Shown piece after piece: positions 63,261 through 64,000 of a DNA stretch of 64,000 bases (positions within the stretch are counted from its first letter, which is position 1; each line of letters starts with the position of its first letter). The notes beneath the pieces are model-generated. The model saw nothing but the letters and a program-made list of their open reading frames with translations. It did no database searches and was not told the origin of the DNA. Where the stretch lies: assembly GCA_963846495.1 (NCBI GenBank), contig CAWJWP010000012.1, positions 62,001-126,000 of the forward strand, read 5' to 3'. The stretch is from DASYQD01 sp963846495. GTDB taxonomy: Bacteria; Acidobacteriota; Thermoanaerobaculia; Multivoradales; JAIOJS01. A program made the position numbers and the translations under genes.

Positions 63261-63688
63261 TGCGTGCCCTGCTCGACGTCAACGTGTTGCTGGCTCTGTT
63301 CGATGCCGATCACGTCGATCATCGCGTCGCCCGCTCGTGGCTCGAACGAGAGATCGGAACCGGCTGGGCGTCGTGCGCGATCACCCAGAACGGCTTCGTG
63401 AGGATCGTCAGCCAACCGCGCTACCCGAGCCCAGTTCCGCCAGCCGAGGCGATGTGGCGTCTCGAGCTAGCGACGAAGACCGGCGACCATGAGTTTTGGC
63501 CGTGCGAGTTGAGTGTTCTCGACAACCGCAGAATTGATCGGACTCGCGTGCACGGCCCGCGGCAGGTAACCGACGTCTACTTGCTGGCGCTGGCGGTGGC
63601 CAAGGGTGGAAGGTTCGTCACCTTCGATCGCTCCGTCCCGTTGACCGCCGTCGTCGGCGTGCGCAACGAGCATCTCGTCGTCCTTTGA
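63260..63688 (+). CDS. vapC: VapC-type PIN domain ribonuclease toxin
   Basis: 142 residues from ATG at 63260 overlapping the antitoxin stop. PIN fold with the acidic metal-binding residues: Asp in MRALLDVNVLLALFDADH, a Glu in the middle (ASCAITQNGFVRIVSQPR region and LELATK) and Asp in QVTDVYLLALAVAKGGRFVTFD. VapC toxins are Mg-dependent endoribonucleases that cleave tRNA or rRNA and stop growth when the antitoxin is lost. This variant is of the TA-system VapC group with ITQNGFxRI and VTDxYLLALA. Confidence 0.92.
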   Translation: MRALLDVNVLLALFDADHVDHRVARSWLEREIGTGWASCAITQNGFVRIVSQPRYPSPVPPAEAMWRLELATKTGDHEFWPCELSVLDNRRIDRTRVHGPRQVTDVYLLALAVAKGGRFVTFDRSVPLTAVVGVRNEHLVVL

Positions 63689-63708
63689 CTGGATGCTAGG
63701 TTGCGGCG

Positions 63709-64000
63709 GTGAGCTCTTCCGAGCAACGGACACTGCTCGACGTGCTGCGAGAGCGCTTTCCCGGCTCTTCGACGCGGACGTTGCGGCAGATGTTGGCGAA
63801 CGATCGGGTGCGGGTCAACGGTGCGCCCGAACGGGTGGCGAAGCGGTCGATCGGCGCCGGCGATCGCGTCGAGGTGGTTGGCAAGAGCGCCCGCCCGCTC
63901 GACCCGCGCGTGCGCATCCTCTTCGAGGACGACCACCTCATCGTCGTCGACAAGGCTGCCGGCCTGCTGACGGTGCCGAGCCCGGTCGTGCTCCACGAAA
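63709..64000 (+). CDS. RluA-family pseudouridine synthase, truncated by the window end
   Basis: The first 97 codons are visible, from GTG at 63709, with an open frame to the last base. An S4 RNA-binding domain (TLLDVLRERFPGSSTRTLRQ, NDRVRVNGAPERVAKRSIGAGDRVEVV) leads to the RluA catalytic fold, whose first segment ILFEDDHLIVVDKAAGLLTVP is present. The catalytic Asp (HRLD) lies beyond the window. These enzymes convert uridine to pseudouridine in rRNA or tRNA. No frameshift is seen in the part available. Confidence 0.88.
   Translation, partial: MSSSEQRTLLDVLRERFPGSSTRTLRQMLANDRVRVNGAPERVAKRSIGAGDRVEVVGKSARPLDPRVRILFEDDHLIVVDKAAGLLTVPSPVVLHE

Overview
The window is a GC-rich (around 70 percent by eye) bacterial chromosome segment, densely coded on both strands, with no rRNA, tRNA or CRISPR array that I can see. 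The gene content points to a free-living, probably aerobic, heterotrophic soil or sediment bacterium. It includes a VWFA-related protein of the acidobacterial type, secreted prolyl oligopeptidase, large secreted BNR/Asp-box repeat proteins, tandem GH44 glycosidases ending in a DGFE-type C-terminal motif, an IPTL-CTERM-like protein, PP2C/FHA signalling proteins and a bacterial deoxyhypusine-synthase homologue. Acidobacteriota (for example Thermoanaerobaculia) fits best. A deltaproteobacterial-grade or Binatota-like lineage is possible. This placement is inference.

Layout. 1-3024: tail of a large protein cut by the window edge, an M19 dipeptidase, a small membrane protein, a lipoprotein and a DUF3224 protein. 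3029-7129 (minus): a two-gene alpha-glucan unit, TreZ followed by a frameshifted amylo-1,6-glucosidase. 7286-12345: EamA permease, diacylglycerol-kinase-like lipid kinase, glycine-zipper lipoprotein, FHA-GAF-PP2C phosphatase. 12425-17692: LeuB-like and LeuA-like enzymes, a glyoxalase-II-like hydrolase and a secreted S9 peptidase. 17880-22774: an accessory cassette of a ComEC-type metallo-beta-lactamase (MBL) protein plus a 1247-residue solenoid-CHAT protease. 22839-29845: XerD (frameshifted), an exported sulfatase-superfamily hydrolase (frameshifted), FHA protein, glucokinase, a Dnmt2-like cytosine-5 methyltransferase and an enoyl-CoA hydratase.

29853-37075 (minus): a flavoprotein fused to an alpha/beta-hydrolase, the deoxyhypusine-synthase-like enzyme, a small GNAT protein and a 1125-residue BNR protein. 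37359-44299: two tandem GH44 enzymes followed by a converging second BNR protein, forming an extracellular polysaccharide locus. 44441-48313: aromatic-amino-acid decarboxylase (three frameshifts), OsmC, VWFA-related protein (frameshifted). 48687-53184 (minus): HrpB helicase and an OmpR/histidine-kinase pair. 53293-58333: acyl-CoA desaturase, LysM protein, MASE1 hybrid kinase, a large perfect inverted repeat and a secreted cyclophilin. 58452-64000: a secreted protein, YebC, an IPTL-CTERM-like protein, a stand-alone Hsp100-like AAA protein with an unusual leader, a VapBC module and a truncated RluA-type pseudouridine synthase.

Two themes cut across the window. First, a dispersed palindromic repeat (core GTCATTGCGAGGAGC) occurs at five intergenic sites. 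Second, eight frameshifts in five otherwise well-conserved genes all have the same sign, one extra base each, which suggests residual sequencing insertions rather than gene decay. The most promising undescribed systems are the MBL-CHAT pair, the flavoprotein-hydrolase fusion, the Dnmt2-like orphan methyltransferase and the leader in front of the Hsp100-like gene.
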